A stretch of 6,052 nucleotides of DNA, taken from assembly GCA_964598235.1 (NCBI GenBank), contig CAZRAY010000074.1:1-6052 (forward strand), written 5' to 3'. This document shows positions 5,119 to 6,052 of the stretch, piece by piece (positions within the stretch are counted from its first letter, which is position 1; each line of letters begins with the position of its first letter). Under the pieces are notes generated by a model that was not told where the DNA came from, searched no databases, and was given only the letters and a program-made list of their open reading frames with translations. The DNA comes from UBA652 sp964598235 (lineage in GTDB: Bacteria; Pseudomonadota; Gammaproteobacteria; Nitrosococcales; Methylophagaceae). The translations under genes and the position numbers were made by a program.

Positions 5119-5775
5119 AGACAAAATACGGCTGATCTGAGCATTGCTAAGACCGGATTCATCACGCCAAAGATTAAAAGCCTGTTGCACTAATTTTAAA
5201 TCTCGCTTGCTATTGGGTGCACCGGAAATAACACCCGCATTGATTAATGCCGCAATGCCATCACGCACCAATACAAAGCCATCCTTACCCACAAAGCGCA
5301 GAAAATACGAACAGGTTTGCTTGCCGAGTCTTGAACCGTTTTTATGCAACACATCCAGTAAGCCAATAAAATCATCATCAGGCCATTCAGCAATTAAATT
5401 ACCAAAAGATCCATGCGTTTCGGTGAAGGCTAAAATCATCGCGGCATTTTGTGGCACAGTGTTAATCTTTTGTTCATTACGAATAATACGGGTATCTTGA
5501 TAGAGCGCTTCAAGATCTTCAGGGCTGGTCATATTGCACCGCGCCACATTAAATTGCCAAAAAGCAGTTTCAAAGCCTGCCCACTTATAATCAATCACCT
5601 TCCAATAAAATCCTGCCTTAAATATCGCCCTCGTCATTTCCGCCAAATAACGATCATCGCTTATTGCAGCGAGTTCAGCAGCGGTTTTGATGCCGGTAGG
5701 TAGCAGGTCGGTGAGGGCCGCTTCGCCGCCTTTTCGGTCGAGTGCACGTTGGTAGATGGTTGAGAATTTTTGCAT
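5104..5775 (-). CDS. tag: DNA-3-methyladenine glycosylase I (Tag/COG2818) family, zinc-less variant
   Basis: The 223-residue protein resembles the Tag family of base-excision repair glycosylases. The block EMTRAIFKAGFYWKVIDYKW (46-65) parallels Tag EMICLEGQQAGLSW, and LEALYQDTRIIRNEQKI (88-104) parallels the Tag VERLVQDAGIIRHRGKI helix. W58 aligns with Tag W46. The zinc site of E. coli Tag (C4, H17, H175, C179) is absent at both ends, and base-contacting Glu38 aligns with A50. The C-terminal half, GSRLGKQTCSYFLRFVG (147-163) followed by FVLVRDGIAALI (167-178), resembles the hairpin-plus-Asp pattern of HhH-GPD enzymes, making D172 a candidate catalytic residue. The closing SKRDLKLVQQAFN.W..ESG..NAQISRILSLS is typical of this subfamily. 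Base specificity is not established. The start is family-typical (MQKFSTIYQRA.DRKGG), but no good ribosome-binding site precedes it. Confidence 0.8.
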   Translation of the reverse strand: MQKFSTIYQRALDRKGGEAALTDLLPTGIKTAAELAAISDDRYLAEMTRAIFKAGFYWKVIDYKWAGFETAFWQFNVARCNMTSPEDLEALYQDTRIIRNEQKINTVPQNAAMILAFTETHGSFGNLIAEWPDDDFIGLLDVLHKNGSRLGKQTCSYFLRFVGKDGFVLVRDGIAALINAGVISGAPNSKRDLKLVQQAFNLWRDESGLSNAQISRILSLSIG

Positions 5776-6052
5776 AATGGTTATTAATGGTCAGATAAGT
5801 AAGAGGATTAATTTACGATTAAAATGTCGGATGACACTATCATTTATCCGATCTACGGTGCTAATGGCAACTTCTCCGGCTACTAGTAAGGGGCAACTTT
5901 TTGCGCATGGAAAAAATGATATTTATGGTGGCTCGCTGGAAGCTATTGTGATGTGTTTTTTGCATATTTATATTTACGTCTATTGCCAGCTTTTATACTA
6001 ATAATACGACCTTCTTTCATTAGAATTCCAAGCACACTGTACGTTAAGTAAT
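5776..6052. other. AT-rich right-hand spacer without a convincing gene
   Basis: No open frame here has both a plausible start and protein-like sequence. A 20-codon frame at 5824-5886 (+, starting MSDDTIIYPIYG) and a 14-codon frame starting at 5908 (+) are too short to call. TTTACG (5973-5978) and TATACT (5994-5999), 15 bp apart, are a weak promoter-like pair reading rightward, possibly toward a gene beyond the window. No RNA gene or terminator was seen. Confidence 0.4.
5843..5870 (-). promoter_or_regulatory. Weak candidate promoter for the Tag-family gene
   Basis: On the minus strand TTGCCA (5870-5865) and GATAAA (5848-5843) are 16 bp apart, with matches of 5 of 6 and 4 of 6 to the sigma70 consensus. 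The leader would be about 60 nt. A small inverted repeat, CGGAT (5828-5832) with ATCCG (5846-5850), overlaps the -10 side. No LexA or Ada box was recognised. Confidence 0.25.

Noticed and set aside
5756..6001. 81-codon plus-strand open frame at the right end
   Set aside because: It starts inside the 5' end of the minus-strand Tag-family gene, lacks a ribosome-binding site, and has no recognisable or consistent protein character.
7..6048. CTTAACGT at 7-14 and its reverse complement at 6041-6048
   Set aside because: An 8-bp match with no extension into the flanks is expected by chance and does not support terminal inverted repeats of one large element.

Overview
The window looks like ordinary chromosome from a low-to-moderate GC gammaproteobacterium. 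The gene set and protein sequences (YpfJ, YbcJ, Hsp15/HslR, an E. coli-type isocitrate dehydrogenase, SlyD, YeaD, a Tag-family glycosylase) all align by eye with enterobacterial counterparts. The gene order is not that of E. coli, so it is a more distant lineage. Genus cannot be fixed from the sequence. An aquatic or methylotroph-like gammaproteobacterium is possible, but that is a guess.

Layout: 1-149 is the leader of ypfJ, possibly containing the tail of an upstream gene. ypfJ (150-1001, +) is a membrane-anchored zinc metallopeptidase. It runs tail to tail into a compact minus-strand operon, hslR (2059-1652) - solo MazG C-domain (1640-1215) - ybcJ-like (1215-1006). This operon places a small nucleotide-pyrophosphohydrolase domain between two S4 RNA-binding proteins. 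A 76-bp divergent promoter region separates hslR from icd (2136-3389, +). slyD (3399-3881, +) follows icd after 9 bp with its ribosome-binding site on the icd stop codon, so the two are probably co-transcribed. A 331-bp spacer then carries a 153-bp imperfect palindrome that starts in the last codon of slyD, and a 20-bp dRS3-type repeat. yeaD (4213-5118, +) overlaps by 15 bp the convergent Tag-family gene (5775-5104, -). The last 277 bp hold no convincing gene.

The genes cover central carbon metabolism (isocitrate dehydrogenase, glucose-6-phosphate epimerase) and maintenance functions (proline isomerase chaperone, ribosome rescue, nucleotide sanitation, base-excision repair). No defence system, phage, integron or CRISPR is visible.

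The strongest observations are: (1) an E. coli-type Icd in which all four residues that hold the NADP 2'-phosphate are replaced, suggesting NAD use; (2) the long palindromic element fused to the end of slyD; (3) the dRS3-like repeat; (4) the stand-alone C-terminal MazG half in an S4-MazG-S4 operon; (5) a predicted leaderless hslR transcript whose promoter abuts that of icd. I did not find a clearly new multi-gene system.
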